From an uncultured Pseudomonadota bacterium (GTDB taxonomy: Bacteria > Myxococcota_A > UBA796 > JAFGLY01): a DNA stretch of 63,438 bases. A program made the position numbers and the translations under genes. Shown here piece after piece: positions 38,689 through 47,112 of the stretch (the first letter of the stretch is position 1; every line of letters starts with the position of its first letter). The notes beneath the pieces were generated by a model that worked only from the letters and a program-made list of their open reading frames with translations, ran no database searches and was not told where the DNA came from. The stretch spans positions 1 to 63,438 of the forward strand of contig CALDOK010000279.1 of NCBI GenBank assembly GCA_937912125.1, in the 5' to 3' direction.

Positions 38689-39488
38689 GCCTGGACCCCA
38701 CCCTGTACACCCGCGACTGGCACCTGCAGGACCTGGCCCTCGAGCGCTTGGAGCTGGGGGACCTCCAGCCCCACGAGGCGCGCAGCGTTCAGGATCACCT
38801 GGTCGCCTGCCCGGCCTGCCAGGCGCGACGCCAGGCCATCGCCGCCGAGCTGGCCGCGCCCCTGCCCGAGCTGACGCTGGAAGCCACCCAGGGTCCCGTC
38901 GCTGGCGGTGGCGAGGTGGTCGCGCTGCCCGTCCGGCGGGCTCGCTGGGTCTTCGGTGGCGCCGCCGCCATGATGGCCATGGCCGCTGGGCTGGTGGTGA
39001 CCTTGCTGCAGCCAGGGGCTCCCCAGGACGATCCCGAGTTCCAGGCCCGCGGTTCCGCGCTGATCCTCGAGGTGTACCGCAAGGACGACGCGGGCGCGGT
39101 GCGCGTTCGGGACGGTGACGGGGTGCGGGCCAGCGACCAGTTGGGCTTCCGGGTGGCGAGCCAGGATGCTGGCTACCTGCTGGTGTTCGGCGTCGATAGC
39201 ACGCTTCGGCCCTACCCCTGCTACCCGGCCGACGCGAGCCGCGGGGCTGTGGCATGGCCCGCCAGTCCCACCCCGGTCCAGCTCGACGCGGCTGTCCAGC
39301 TGGATGCCACCCCGGGTCAGGAGCGCATCGTGGCGCTGCTGTGCGATGAGCCCATAGACCTGGAGCTGGTGGCGCCCACACTCATCCAGGTCGTCACGGG
39401 GCTCGAGTCCGGGCAGGATCTTCCCCCGCTCGACCTCAGCTGCCTGCAGCGAGAGCTGCGGCTCCACAAGATCCAGGACGCCCCTTGA
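38685..39488 (+). CDS. Membrane anti-sigma factor with zinc-finger-like N-terminus
   Basis: 267 residues from GTG 38685. The N-terminus has the zinc anti-sigma pattern DHLVACPAC (HxxxCxxC), preceded by a helix with LQPHEARSV. One TM segment follows (WVFGGAAAMMAMAAGLVVTLL, ~90-110). The extracytoplasmic ~150 residues (GSALILEVYRKD, GDGVRASDQLGFRVASQDAGYLLVFGVD, LRPYPCYPA) resemble the DUF4384-type sensory/output domain often found with caspase-like proteins. It should hold the sigma factor inactive until an envelope signal. Its stop overlaps the TTG start of the caspase gene (39485-39488). Confidence 0.82.
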   Translation: MSLDPTLYTRDWHLQDLALERLELGDLQPHEARSVQDHLVACPACQARRQAIAAELAAPLPELTLEATQGPVAGGGEVVALPVRRARWVFGGAAAMMAMAAGLVVTLLQPGAPQDDPEFQARGSALILEVYRKDDAGAVRVRDGDGVRASDQLGFRVASQDAGYLLVFGVDSTLRPYPCYPADASRGAVAWPASPTPVQLDAAVQLDATPGQERIVALLCDEPIDLELVAPTLIQVVTGLESGQDLPPLDLSCLQRELRLHKIQDAP

Positions 39489-41038
39489 TCGCCGCCACCC
39501 TGGTCCTGGCCGCGAGCCTGCTGCAGCCGGCCATGGCTGCCGAGCGTCGCTACGCTGTGGTGGTGGGGGCCAACATCGGTGACAGCGACCAGGAGCCCCT
39601 GCGCTATGCCGAGCGCGATGCCCAGCGCGCGGCCGCCGTGCTCCGGGACCTGGCCGGAGTGAACGACGAGGACATGGTGCTGCTGCTGGCCCCCGATGCC
39701 GCCCGCCTCGAGCGGGTGCTGGCGCGCACCGCCGAGCGGCTCGCTGCCGAGACCGCCGATGGCGACCGCTCGCTGGTCTTCGTCTACTACAGCGGCCACG
39801 CCGATGAACGCGGCTTGCGCATGGGACAGAGCAGCTTCGCCCTGGATACCCTCCGAGAGCAGGTGGAGGCCATGCCCGTGGACGTGCGGGTGCTGCTGGT
39901 GGACGCCTGCCGGTCGGGCGAGATCCTGCGCAGCAAGGGGGGGACCCCGGTGGAGCCCTTCGCCATCACCCTGCGCGGACCGGAGCAGAGCGAGGGCCTG
40001 GCCATCCTCACCTCGGCCAGCGGCGAAGAGGACGCCCAGGAGAGCGACCGCCTGCAGAGCGGTGTGTTCACCCACCACCTGCTGGCGGGTCTACAGGGCG
40101 CGGCGGATGTCTCGGCGGATCACAAGGTCACCCTGAGCGAAGCCTACCAGTACGCCTACGACCGCACCCTGATGAGCACCAGTCGGGCGCCCACCCTGCA
40201 GCACCCCTCCTACGTCTTCGACCTGCGGGGTCAGCGGGACCTGGTGCTCACCGAGCTCGACGGTGCTGGACAGACGGGGCTGGTGGGGCTTTCCGAGGCC
40301 GGCCAGTACGTGTTCTTCGACCCCAAGGGCAGCGAGCTGGTGGTCGAGGCCGAGGTGTCTGACTCAGGCACCCTGGCGCTGCCTGCGGGCAGCTATCTGG
40401 TGCGTCGTCGCCTGCCGGACAAGGTCTACCAGGGAGCGGTGGAGGTCACCGCTGGGGAGCGGATCGAGCTGTCCCAGGCCACCATGAGCTTGATGCCCTA
40501 CGGCCACACCGCCCGGCGTGGCACGGCAGACGAGCGCCACAGCGCCACCGCCTTGTCTCTCGGTGGTGGCATGGTGGGCACCGCCTCACCGGGCTTCGGG
40601 CTGGGCCCAGCGGCCGACCTGGGGCTGCGGGTCGACACCCCCACGGCCACCTTCGGCCTGGGGCTCCACTACGCCCAGCACGGCGCCGAGAACGCCTCCC
40701 TGGCCATCGACCAGCGCAGCTTCGGGGCGGATCTGGGAGCGGTTCGTTTCATCGACATCGGCACGTTCGCCCCGGGTCTGGGCGTGCGCGCTGGCGGCGA
40801 CCTCGTCTGGCAGCGCTTCGCCACCACCGGCGTGGCTCCTGACGTCTCGAGCCTGGTCGGCCGCGTCGGCCCGCTGTTCAGGCTCGACTGGGCCATGGCC
40901 CCGCGCTGGCTGCTGGGGCTCGATGTGGGCGCCGACATGCAGCTGTACCTGGGGCTGGACCCCAACGACGGCACCACCTCCCTCCGCACCACGGCGGTCC
41001 CCCATGCCTCGCTCGCGCTGTCTCGCTACCTGTTCTAG
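39485..41038 (+). CDS. Secreted caspase-family (C14) protease fused to a predicted outer-membrane barrel
   Basis: 517 residues from TTG 39485, which overlaps the upstream stop (TTGA). The signal peptide is ATLVLAASLLQPAMAAE. The caspase domain has RRYAVVVGANIG, the catalytic His in FVYYSGHAD (His105) and the catalytic Cys in LLVDACRSGE (Cys142), both intact, and later SASGEEDAQES. A linker and a PEGA-like segment (AGSYLVRRRLPDKVYQGAVEVTAGERIEL) follow. The last ~170 residues (GPAADLGLRVDTPTATFGLG, DLGAVRFIDIG, LDVGADMQLYLG, SLALSRYLF) alternate like beta-strands and end in Phe, as outer-membrane barrels do. A periplasmic or surface caspase controlled by an ECF sigma/anti-sigma pair is implied by gene order. 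Confidence 0.85.
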   Translation: MIAATLVLAASLLQPAMAAERRYAVVVGANIGDSDQEPLRYAERDAQRAAAVLRDLAGVNDEDMVLLLAPDAARLERVLARTAERLAAETADGDRSLVFVYYSGHADERGLRMGQSSFALDTLREQVEAMPVDVRVLLVDACRSGEILRSKGGTPVEPFAITLRGPEQSEGLAILTSASGEEDAQESDRLQSGVFTHHLLAGLQGAADVSADHKVTLSEAYQYAYDRTLMSTSRAPTLQHPSYVFDLRGQRDLVLTELDGAGQTGLVGLSEAGQYVFFDPKGSELVVEAEVSDSGTLALPAGSYLVRRRLPDKVYQGAVEVTAGERIELSQATMSLMPYGHTARRGTADERHSATALSLGGGMVGTASPGFGLGPAADLGLRVDTPTATFGLGLHYAQHGAENASLAIDQRSFGADLGAVRFIDIGTFAPGLGVRAGGDLVWQRFATTGVAPDVSSLVGRVGPLFRLDWAMAPRWLLGLDVGADMQLYLGLDPNDGTTSLRTTAVPHASLALSRYLF

Positions 41039-41711
41039 CGCGCTGCTCGCGTGCCTGGCGTTCGGCTCGAGCGCCTGCGGCGATGCGCTGCAAGGGTCGG
41101 GCTACCCTGGTGAACCGCTGATCGTGATCGCGGGCCAGGTCCTCATCGAGGAAGCCTTGCCCCCACCCGAGGGGGAGGTGCGGGTGGCGGTGTATTGGTC
41201 CAGCCAGGGGCACGATGGGGTCCAGCACCAGCAGGATGCCGAGGTGGGGACGAGCTTTCCCGCGCTGTACACCCTCACCCTGTACACCTTGCCGCCGGAC
41301 GAGGTCTTCTACCGGCCCCCTCAGGCCGAGCACCCCATGGCGATCGGAGTGCCCATCGTCTACGAGGACCTGGACGGCGACGGCGGCCATGACCAGGGCG
41401 AGCCGGTGCTCGGAGGCGCTCAGGGCGTCCTGGTGTTCTACGCCGCTGAGGCCGAGAGGCTTGGTGCCCCGCCGGATGACGGCGGCCCGGGCGGTGACGG
41501 AGACACCGGCCGCCCTGGTCCAGGGGGCGAGGAGGGCGAGCTTCCCGAGGGCTACCACACCGCGATCCCGCAAGGAGACCCATGCGGGGACGGCGTGCTG
41601 CGGCTTGAGCTCGTGGACTCCTCGCTGGTCGAGCTGGTGGTGGGCGAGCTGTGGAGCTTCCTGCCGGACATGGACTGCGACGACGACGTCGACGAGTGGG
41701 GGGAGCTGTAG
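41004..41711 (+). CDS. Lipoprotein of unknown function, 35-base overlap with the caspase gene
   Basis: 235 residues from ATG 41004, inside the end of the caspase gene. The start is supported by the signal peptide CSSALLACLAFGSSAC with a lipobox directly after it. The mature part is acidic, with a beta-rich region (EGEVRVAVYWSS, FPALYTLTLYTLPPDEVFY), a conserved-looking YEDLDGDGGHDQGEPVLG (possible calcium loop), and a Gly/Pro/Asp-rich linker, and ends DMDCDDDVDEWGEL. No family recognised. Position makes it the last gene of the ECF cassette. Confidence 0.7.
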   Translation: MPRSRCLATCSSALLACLAFGSSACGDALQGSGYPGEPLIVIAGQVLIEEALPPPEGEVRVAVYWSSQGHDGVQHQQDAEVGTSFPALYTLTLYTLPPDEVFYRPPQAEHPMAIGVPIVYEDLDGDGGHDQGEPVLGGAQGVLVFYAAEAERLGAPPDDGGPGGDGDTGRPGPGGEEGELPEGYHTAIPQGDPCGDGVLRLELVDSSLVELVVGELWSFLPDMDCDDDVDEWGEL

Positions 41712-41822
41712 GGGCGCCGGTTCGCGCTGGCCGGTCGCCTCTCCGGGGGACGGACTGGGCGCTTCCACGTCAGCGGCTGCAGGTGTACCCTGCGCCCTTC
41801 ACCCGCCTGCCTCGGAGCCGCC

Positions 41823-43628
41823 ATGATCCGCTCGTACCCCTTGCTGCTGCTCGGCTTGGCTGTCCCTAGGCCCCATCCCGCCCTCACTCAGACCGAGGAC
41901 CTGAAGCTCACCCCGGCCCACGGGGGCTACGGGGCGGAGTTCGGCGGGTCCCTGGCGGGCGCGGGCGACGTGGACGGCGACGGCTACGACGACCTGATCG
42001 TGGGCTCCCCGGGCTATGGCGTGGGCATGGGCCTGGCCTATGTGTACCCGGGCTCCGCTGCAGGGGTCGATCCGGGTGTGTTCACGCCGCTGCTGGCCTC
42101 GGACGCCGGGATCCTGGACGCCTTCGGCGCCGCGGTGGCCGGGGCGGGGGACCTGGATGGTGATGGCTATGACGACGTGATCGTGGGAGCCCCCGCGACC
42201 GACGACGCCGGCTCCGACGCCGGCTCGGTCTATCTGTACCGGGGCAGCGCCAGCGGCGTCCTGAGCAGCACCGAGCTGGAGCTGTCGGCGTCGGACGTCG
42301 CAGCGGGAGACCGCTTCGGCGCCGCCGTGGCGGGGGTTGGGGATGTGAACGGCGACGGCTACGACGACGTGGTGGTCGGGGCCTACGCCCGCGACAGCGC
42401 CGCCGGCGCCGCGTACCTGTACCTGGGCTCACCGGGGGGGCTGGACCCGGCCAGCGAGGTCCTGCTCACCGCGGCGGACGGCGCCGCGGGCGATCACTTC
42501 GGCGAGAGCCTCGCTGCAGCGGGGGATGTGAACGGAGACGGCTTCGCCGACGTGATCATCGGAGCCCAGGGGGCCGGCGACGAAGGCGCGGCGTACCTGT
42601 TCCTCGGGGGTGCCTCCGGCCTGGACGGCGGCACGGCCATCCGGGCCTCGGACGGCGTCGCGGACGACGCCTTCGGCATCGCGGTAGCGGGCGCCGGCGA
42701 CGTGAACGGCGACGGCTACGACGATGTGATCGTGGGCGCCAGCGGGGTAGACGCCAGCGGGGCGTCCGCGGGCGCGGCGACCCTGTTTCTCGGCAGCGCC
42801 AGCGGCCTGGAACCCACCAGCGAGCATCTGCTGCTGGCCTCGGACGGCTACGGCGGAGACAGGTTCGGCTATGCGGTGGCCGGGGCAGGGGATCGGGACG
42901 GCGATGGCTACGCCGATGTGTTGGTGGGCGCTTACGGTGACGACGACGGCGGCTCGGGCTCCGGTGCGGCCTATGCGACCCCGGGCAGCGCCAAGGGCCT
43001 CGTCGCTGGCGGTGAGATCAAGCTGCTGGCGTCGGACGCGGACTCGGACGACGACTTCGGGCTGGCGCTGGCTCTGGCGGGCGATCTCAACGGTGACGGG
43101 GCAGCCGATCTGGCCATCGGGGCGACTGGCGACGACGACGAGGGCTCGAACAGCGGCGCGGTCTACCTGTTCTACGGGGAGTGCACCGCGGTCTCCACCT
43201 GGTTCCTCGACGGCGACGGTGACGGCTACGGCGACCCTGAGACCTCTGTGGAGTCCTGTGGCGCTCCATCGGGGCACGTGGCGGACGCGACGGACTGTGA
43301 TGACAACGACGAGAGTGTGTACCCCGGCGCGCCTGAGATCCCGGGTGACGGGTTGGACCAGGACTGTGATGGTGAGGACCTGGCCGGTGACACGGGGGAC
43401 TCCGGCGGGCCGCCCGAGGACACCGACGGGCCTGTCGATACCGGCGAGCACCCCAGCGACAGTGACAGCGACAGTGACGAACCAGACTCGGCGGCGGGCC
43501 CCGAGGACACGGGTGAGCCCAAGGCCCCCGAGGATGAGAAGGGCTGCTCCAGCGCTGGGCGAAACGCAGGGGTGCTGGCCCTGTTGGTGGCGATGCTGCC
43601 CGCGCTGGCCAGGAGGCGGCGGTCCTGA
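41823..43628 (+). CDS. Surface protein with FG-GAP repeats, MopE-type calcium motif and MYXO-CTERM-like tail
   Basis: 601 residues. After a signal peptide come about seven FG-GAP/VCBS (integrin-alpha-like) blades, each with GDVNGDGYDDVIVGA-type calcium loops (from residue ~35 to ~440). Next is FLDGDGDGYGDPETSVE and DCDDNDESVYPGAPE with GLDQDCDGEDL, the MopE/outer-surface copper-binding-type repeat of myxobacteria. A long Asp/Thr/Ser/Pro linker follows. The C-terminus KGCSSAGRNAG, hydrophobic VLALLVAMLPAL, ARRRRS has the layout of MYXO-CTERM sorting signals. It is predicted to be exported, anchored and processed. Function is likely adhesion or calcium-dependent structure. Confidence 0.85.
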   Translation: MIRSYPLLLLGLAVPRPHPALTQTEDLKLTPAHGGYGAEFGGSLAGAGDVDGDGYDDLIVGSPGYGVGMGLAYVYPGSAAGVDPGVFTPLLASDAGILDAFGAAVAGAGDLDGDGYDDVIVGAPATDDAGSDAGSVYLYRGSASGVLSSTELELSASDVAAGDRFGAAVAGVGDVNGDGYDDVVVGAYARDSAAGAAYLYLGSPGGLDPASEVLLTAADGAAGDHFGESLAAAGDVNGDGFADVIIGAQGAGDEGAAYLFLGGASGLDGGTAIRASDGVADDAFGIAVAGAGDVNGDGYDDVIVGASGVDASGASAGAATLFLGSASGLEPTSEHLLLASDGYGGDRFGYAVAGAGDRDGDGYADVLVGAYGDDDGGSGSGAAYATPGSAKGLVAGGEIKLLASDADSDDDFGLALALAGDLNGDGAADLAIGATGDDDEGSNSGAVYLFYGECTAVSTWFLDGDGDGYGDPETSVESCGAPSGHVADATDCDDNDESVYPGAPEIPGDGLDQDCDGEDLAGDTGDSGGPPEDTDGPVDTGEHPSDSDSDSDEPDSAAGPEDTGEPKAPEDEKGCSSAGRNAGVLALLVAMLPALARRRRS

Positions 43629-43674
43629 CCTCCGGCGATCGTCTATCATGGCCTCCGTCCCCGGAGAGTCTGTC

Positions 43675-45729
43675 ATGCGCCTCGTCCCTTTCCTCTCGCT
43701 GTGCCTGCTGGCTTGCAACCCCCTGACCGGCGAGACGCCCTGGTCCAGCCCCACCGAGCCCACCGTGGAGCGGCCCGGGGACGACACCCCGGATGACACC
43801 GGCGACACCACCCCGGATGACACTGGCGATCCGGTGGACCCCTGGGACATCGAGTGGGACGGCGCCTGCAATCCTCTGTCCACCGCCGACGACTGCTTCT
43901 TGCCCTTCCCATCGCTGTACTACACGGTCGCCGCCGACACCCCCACGGGGCTGCGCTTGGACTACGAGGTCGAGGACTACACCAGCCCCGCCGGCGCGCT
44001 GCCGGTGGACCCGGCCATGTTCGACTTCGCCGATGGGGTCTCGCCGGTCAGCCCCATCCTGGTGAGCTTCGGCAGGGACGTCGATGCGGCCTTCCTGTCG
44101 GGCTGGGGGGATCAGGAGGGCACGGTGGCGCCTGGCGCGCCCATCGCCCTGATCCACGCCGAGACGGGCCAGGTCATCCCTGTGCTGACGGAGATGGACC
44201 AGAACAACAGGGACGTTGCCGACTACGACGGCCGCCACCCCCTCATCATCCGTCCCCAGGCCCCCATGGAGATGGGCGCCCGCTACCTGGTGGTGCTCAC
44301 CAATGCGCTCACCGACAGCGAGGGCTCTGCCCTCGAGAGCCCCGATGTGTTCGTGGCCCTGCGCGATGGCATCATCACCAGCGACGCCACCGTGGAGGGC
44401 ATGCGCTCCCGCTACGACGAGCTGTTCGCCACGGCCCAGGCGGCTGGCTGGGCCCGTGAGGACCTGCTGCTGGCCTGGGACTTCCAGGTGGCCTCGAGCG
44501 AGTTTGTGCTGGGCCCCATCCGCTCCATGCGCGCCCAGGCCCTCGAGGTGATCGAGGCTCAGGGTGTGGCCTACACCATCGACTCGGTGGAGGTTGACCC
44601 CAACGAGAACGTCGCATGGCTCGTCAAGGGCCACTTCACTCCCCCGGACTTCCTGACCGTCGACAACGCGCTGGAGCGGGCCGAGGACGGCAGCATCGTG
44701 CTGCAGTCCCTGTGGGCCGAGGCGGACTTCACCATGGTGATCCCGCCCCAGGGGCGCACCCAGGGCAACCTGCCCCTGGTGGTGATCGGCCACGGCCTGT
44801 TCGGCACCGGCGACTGGATGCTCGACAGCGGCACCGCAGAGTCCCTGACCCAGCCCCTTGCCGCCGAATTGGGCGCGGCGCTCATCGCCACCAACTGGAT
44901 CGGCCTGTCCGGTGGTGACATCGAGCTGATCATCTCCGAGGTGCTCACCGACATGAGCCGCATCACCGTGGTCACCGACCGGCTGGTGCAGAGCCACGTC
45001 AACACCATGGCCCTGGTGGAGCTGGCCCTGGACGATCTGCCCGATGCCCCCGAGATCGGCCGTGAGGTGGAAGCCCCCCTGCTGGACCCCGAGCGGGTCT
45101 ACTACTACGGCATCAGCCTGGGGGGCATCCAGGGGGCCTCGCAGACGGCCATCTCCCCGCGCATCAAGCGGGCCGTGCTGGCGGTGCCGGGGTCGGGTTG
45201 GTCCCACATGCTCCAGCGGTCCACCCAGTTCGACGCGCTGGACACACTGATCGACGCTCTGTACCCCGACCCGATGACCCAGAACCTCTTCCTGGCGGCC
45301 CTGCAGACCTACTTCGACTTCTCTGACCCAGCCAACCTGGGCACCATGCTCAACGACGATCCGGACTACCCCGACGCGGAGCCCAAGCTGGTGGTGTTGC
45401 AGGAGGCCATCGGTGACTGCCAGGTGCCCAACCTGGCCACGGACTTGCTGTCGAGGACCCTGGGGGCTTCGCACCTCGAGGTGGCCACTGATCCGGTCTA
45501 TGGGCTCGGCACTGTGGCGAGCCCGACCACCGCGGTGGCGCTGACCCAGATCCGCGTGCCTTCCAACCTCGAGGCCTACTTCCCGCCTGACGTCAACGTG
45601 ATCCCCGTGACGGACAACGGCGTCCACAACGACGCCGTGCTGCAGGAGGCGACCTTCGGGCAGGCCAAGCACATGTTCGAGTTCGCGGAGATCGTGCACC
45701 CCTGCGATGGGGAGTGTGATCCCGACTGA
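43675..45729 (+). CDS. Lipoprotein with alpha/beta-hydrolase-like domain
   Basis: 684 residues. GGAGAG lies 7 bases before ATG 43675. The signal ends LCLLAC (lipobox), then an Asp/Thr/Gly/Pro linker (TPDDTGDTTPDDTGDP). Residues ~50-330 are Ig-like/beta-rich. The C-terminal half has an alpha/beta-hydrolase core: VVIGHGLFGTGDW (oxyanion region), YYYGISLGGIQGA (nucleophile elbow G-x-S-x-G) and a possible late His (NGVHNDAVL). A secreted esterase or lipase is plausible. The residue between Ser and the following helix keeps the GISLGG form. It is followed by a terminator-like hairpin. Confidence 0.75.
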   Translation: MRLVPFLSLCLLACNPLTGETPWSSPTEPTVERPGDDTPDDTGDTTPDDTGDPVDPWDIEWDGACNPLSTADDCFLPFPSLYYTVAADTPTGLRLDYEVEDYTSPAGALPVDPAMFDFADGVSPVSPILVSFGRDVDAAFLSGWGDQEGTVAPGAPIALIHAETGQVIPVLTEMDQNNRDVADYDGRHPLIIRPQAPMEMGARYLVVLTNALTDSEGSALESPDVFVALRDGIITSDATVEGMRSRYDELFATAQAAGWAREDLLLAWDFQVASSEFVLGPIRSMRAQALEVIEAQGVAYTIDSVEVDPNENVAWLVKGHFTPPDFLTVDNALERAEDGSIVLQSLWAEADFTMVIPPQGRTQGNLPLVVIGHGLFGTGDWMLDSGTAESLTQPLAAELGAALIATNWIGLSGGDIELIISEVLTDMSRITVVTDRLVQSHVNTMALVELALDDLPDAPEIGREVEAPLLDPERVYYYGISLGGIQGASQTAISPRIKRAVLAVPGSGWSHMLQRSTQFDALDTLIDALYPDPMTQNLFLAALQTYFDFSDPANLGTMLNDDPDYPDAEPKLVVLQEAIGDCQVPNLATDLLSRTLGASHLEVATDPVYGLGTVASPTTAVALTQIRVPSNLEAYFPPDVNVIPVTDNGVHNDAVLQEATFGQAKHMFEFAEIVHPCDGECDPD

Positions 45730-45738
45730 TCTCTGCTC

Positions 45739-45759
45739 GGGAGCACGTAGAGTGCTCCC
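45739..45759 (+). terminator. Terminator-like hairpin after the hydrolase gene
   Basis: GGGAGCAC-GTAGA-GTGCTCCC is a perfect 8-bp stem with a 5-base loop, starting 10 bases after the stop at 45729. It has no T-tract, so it may act with Rho or serve as an mRNA 3' end stabiliser. Confidence 0.55.
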
Positions 45760-45868
45760 CATAGGTTCGAGCGTGGCGTGCGCTGACATCTCGTGACATC
45801 AGCGTCTGCCCTGGGCGGGTGCCCGCGTGTCGAAAGAGCTGGAACGCCGACCGACACGGGAGCCTCCC

Positions 45869-47083
45869 ATGACACATCGCGCCCTCATCATCTGGTCCGT
45901 CGTCTTCAGCGGCTGCGGCCCCAGCGCCAGCGACACCGCCGTGCCGGTGGTGGAGACCGACTGGACCTACACCGTGGTCGATTCGGATCAGACCGAGTGC
46001 TACGGGCTCATGGACGCCATCGACTGCCCGGCGGAGGGCGAGGACTTCAACGGTCAGGACGGCCAGTACCTGCGCTACGCCCCCAGCTACGACAGCGACG
46101 GCGAGATCGTGGTGGACAATGTGACCGGCCTGGTGTGGCAGTGGGAGCAGATCGGCGACGTGGACCCCGGTGACGCCGAGGCCTACTGCGAGGACCTGGA
46201 GCTGGGGGGCATCAGCTCCTGGCGGCTCCCCACGGTCAAGGAATCCTACTCCCTGATCATGTTCGACGGCAGCACCGGGATGGCGGCTCCGGAGGACAGC
46301 GGCGCGCCCGAGGACGCCATCCCCTACATCGACACCGACGCCTTCGACTTCGCCTACGGCTCCGGCTCGGAACGCTACATCGACACCCAGTTCATCACGG
46401 CCACGGACTACGTCAGCTCGGCCTTCGCCAGCAACGACGGCTCCAGCGCGGGTGAGGCCTGCTTCTTCGGCACCAACCTCGCGGACGGTCGCATCAAGTG
46501 CTACCCGTCCAACGGCATGCAGAGCTTCGACCTGCGCTGCGTGGCGGGCAACGAGGACTACGGCTTCAACGATCTCGAGGCTCTGGGAGACGGCACCATC
46601 GCCGACCACGCCACGGGTCTGCAGTGGATGGCCACCGACAGCGTGGACGGCATGGACTGGGGCGACGCCCTGGCCTGGTGCGAGGGCCTGGACAGCGCCG
46701 GCTACGACGACTGGCGCCTGCCCGACGCCAAGGAGCTGCAGAGCATCGTGGACTACACGCGCTCCCCGGACACCACGGGCTCGGCGGCCATGGATCCGCT
46801 CTTCGACGCCACGCCCATCACCGGCGAGGATGGCTACGAGAACTTCGGCTGGTACTGGACCAGCACCACCCACCTGGACGGTCCGGGCGGCGGTGTCTAC
46901 GTCGCCTTTGGTGAGGCCTTCGGCTACTTCATGGATGCCTGGCTGGATGTGCACGGCGCCGGCGCCCAGCGCAGCGACCCCAAGACCGGAGACCCCGACG
47001 ACTATCCGGTGGGTGGAGAAGGCCCTCAGGGTGACGTGCAGCGGGTGTTCAACCTGGCCCGCTGCGTGCGCGATCTGGAGTAG
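45869..47083 (+). CDS. Lipoprotein with two DUF1566 (Lcl-like) domains
   Basis: 404 residues from ATG 45869. The signal ends WSVVFSGC (lipobox). Two copies of the DUF1566 pattern are clear: TGLVWQWEQIGDVDPGDAEAYC with SSWRLPTVKES, and TGLQWMATDSVDGMDWGDALAWC with DDWRLPDAKELQSIVDY. This is a C-type-lectin-like fold, and many such Lcl-type proteins bind matrix or glycans. Cysteine pairs (CYGL/DCPA, CFFG/IKCY) suggest disulfides. It likely sits on the cell surface. It is followed 29 bases later by the multihaem lipoprotein. Confidence 0.82.
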   Translation: MTHRALIIWSVVFSGCGPSASDTAVPVVETDWTYTVVDSDQTECYGLMDAIDCPAEGEDFNGQDGQYLRYAPSYDSDGEIVVDNVTGLVWQWEQIGDVDPGDAEAYCEDLELGGISSWRLPTVKESYSLIMFDGSTGMAAPEDSGAPEDAIPYIDTDAFDFAYGSGSERYIDTQFITATDYVSSAFASNDGSSAGEACFFGTNLADGRIKCYPSNGMQSFDLRCVAGNEDYGFNDLEALGDGTIADHATGLQWMATDSVDGMDWGDALAWCEGLDSAGYDDWRLPDAKELQSIVDYTRSPDTTGSAAMDPLFDATPITGEDGYENFGWYWTSTTHLDGPGGGVYVAFGEAFGYFMDAWLDVHGAGAQRSDPKTGDPDDYPVGGEGPQGDVQRVFNLARCVRDLE

Positions 47084-47112
47084 GGGCGCTACGTTGGGGC
47101 CTTGGAGGTCCC

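Noticed and set aside
41930..43160. Regularly spaced similar blocks suggesting an array
   Set aside because: They encode FG-GAP blades, protein repeats in frame.
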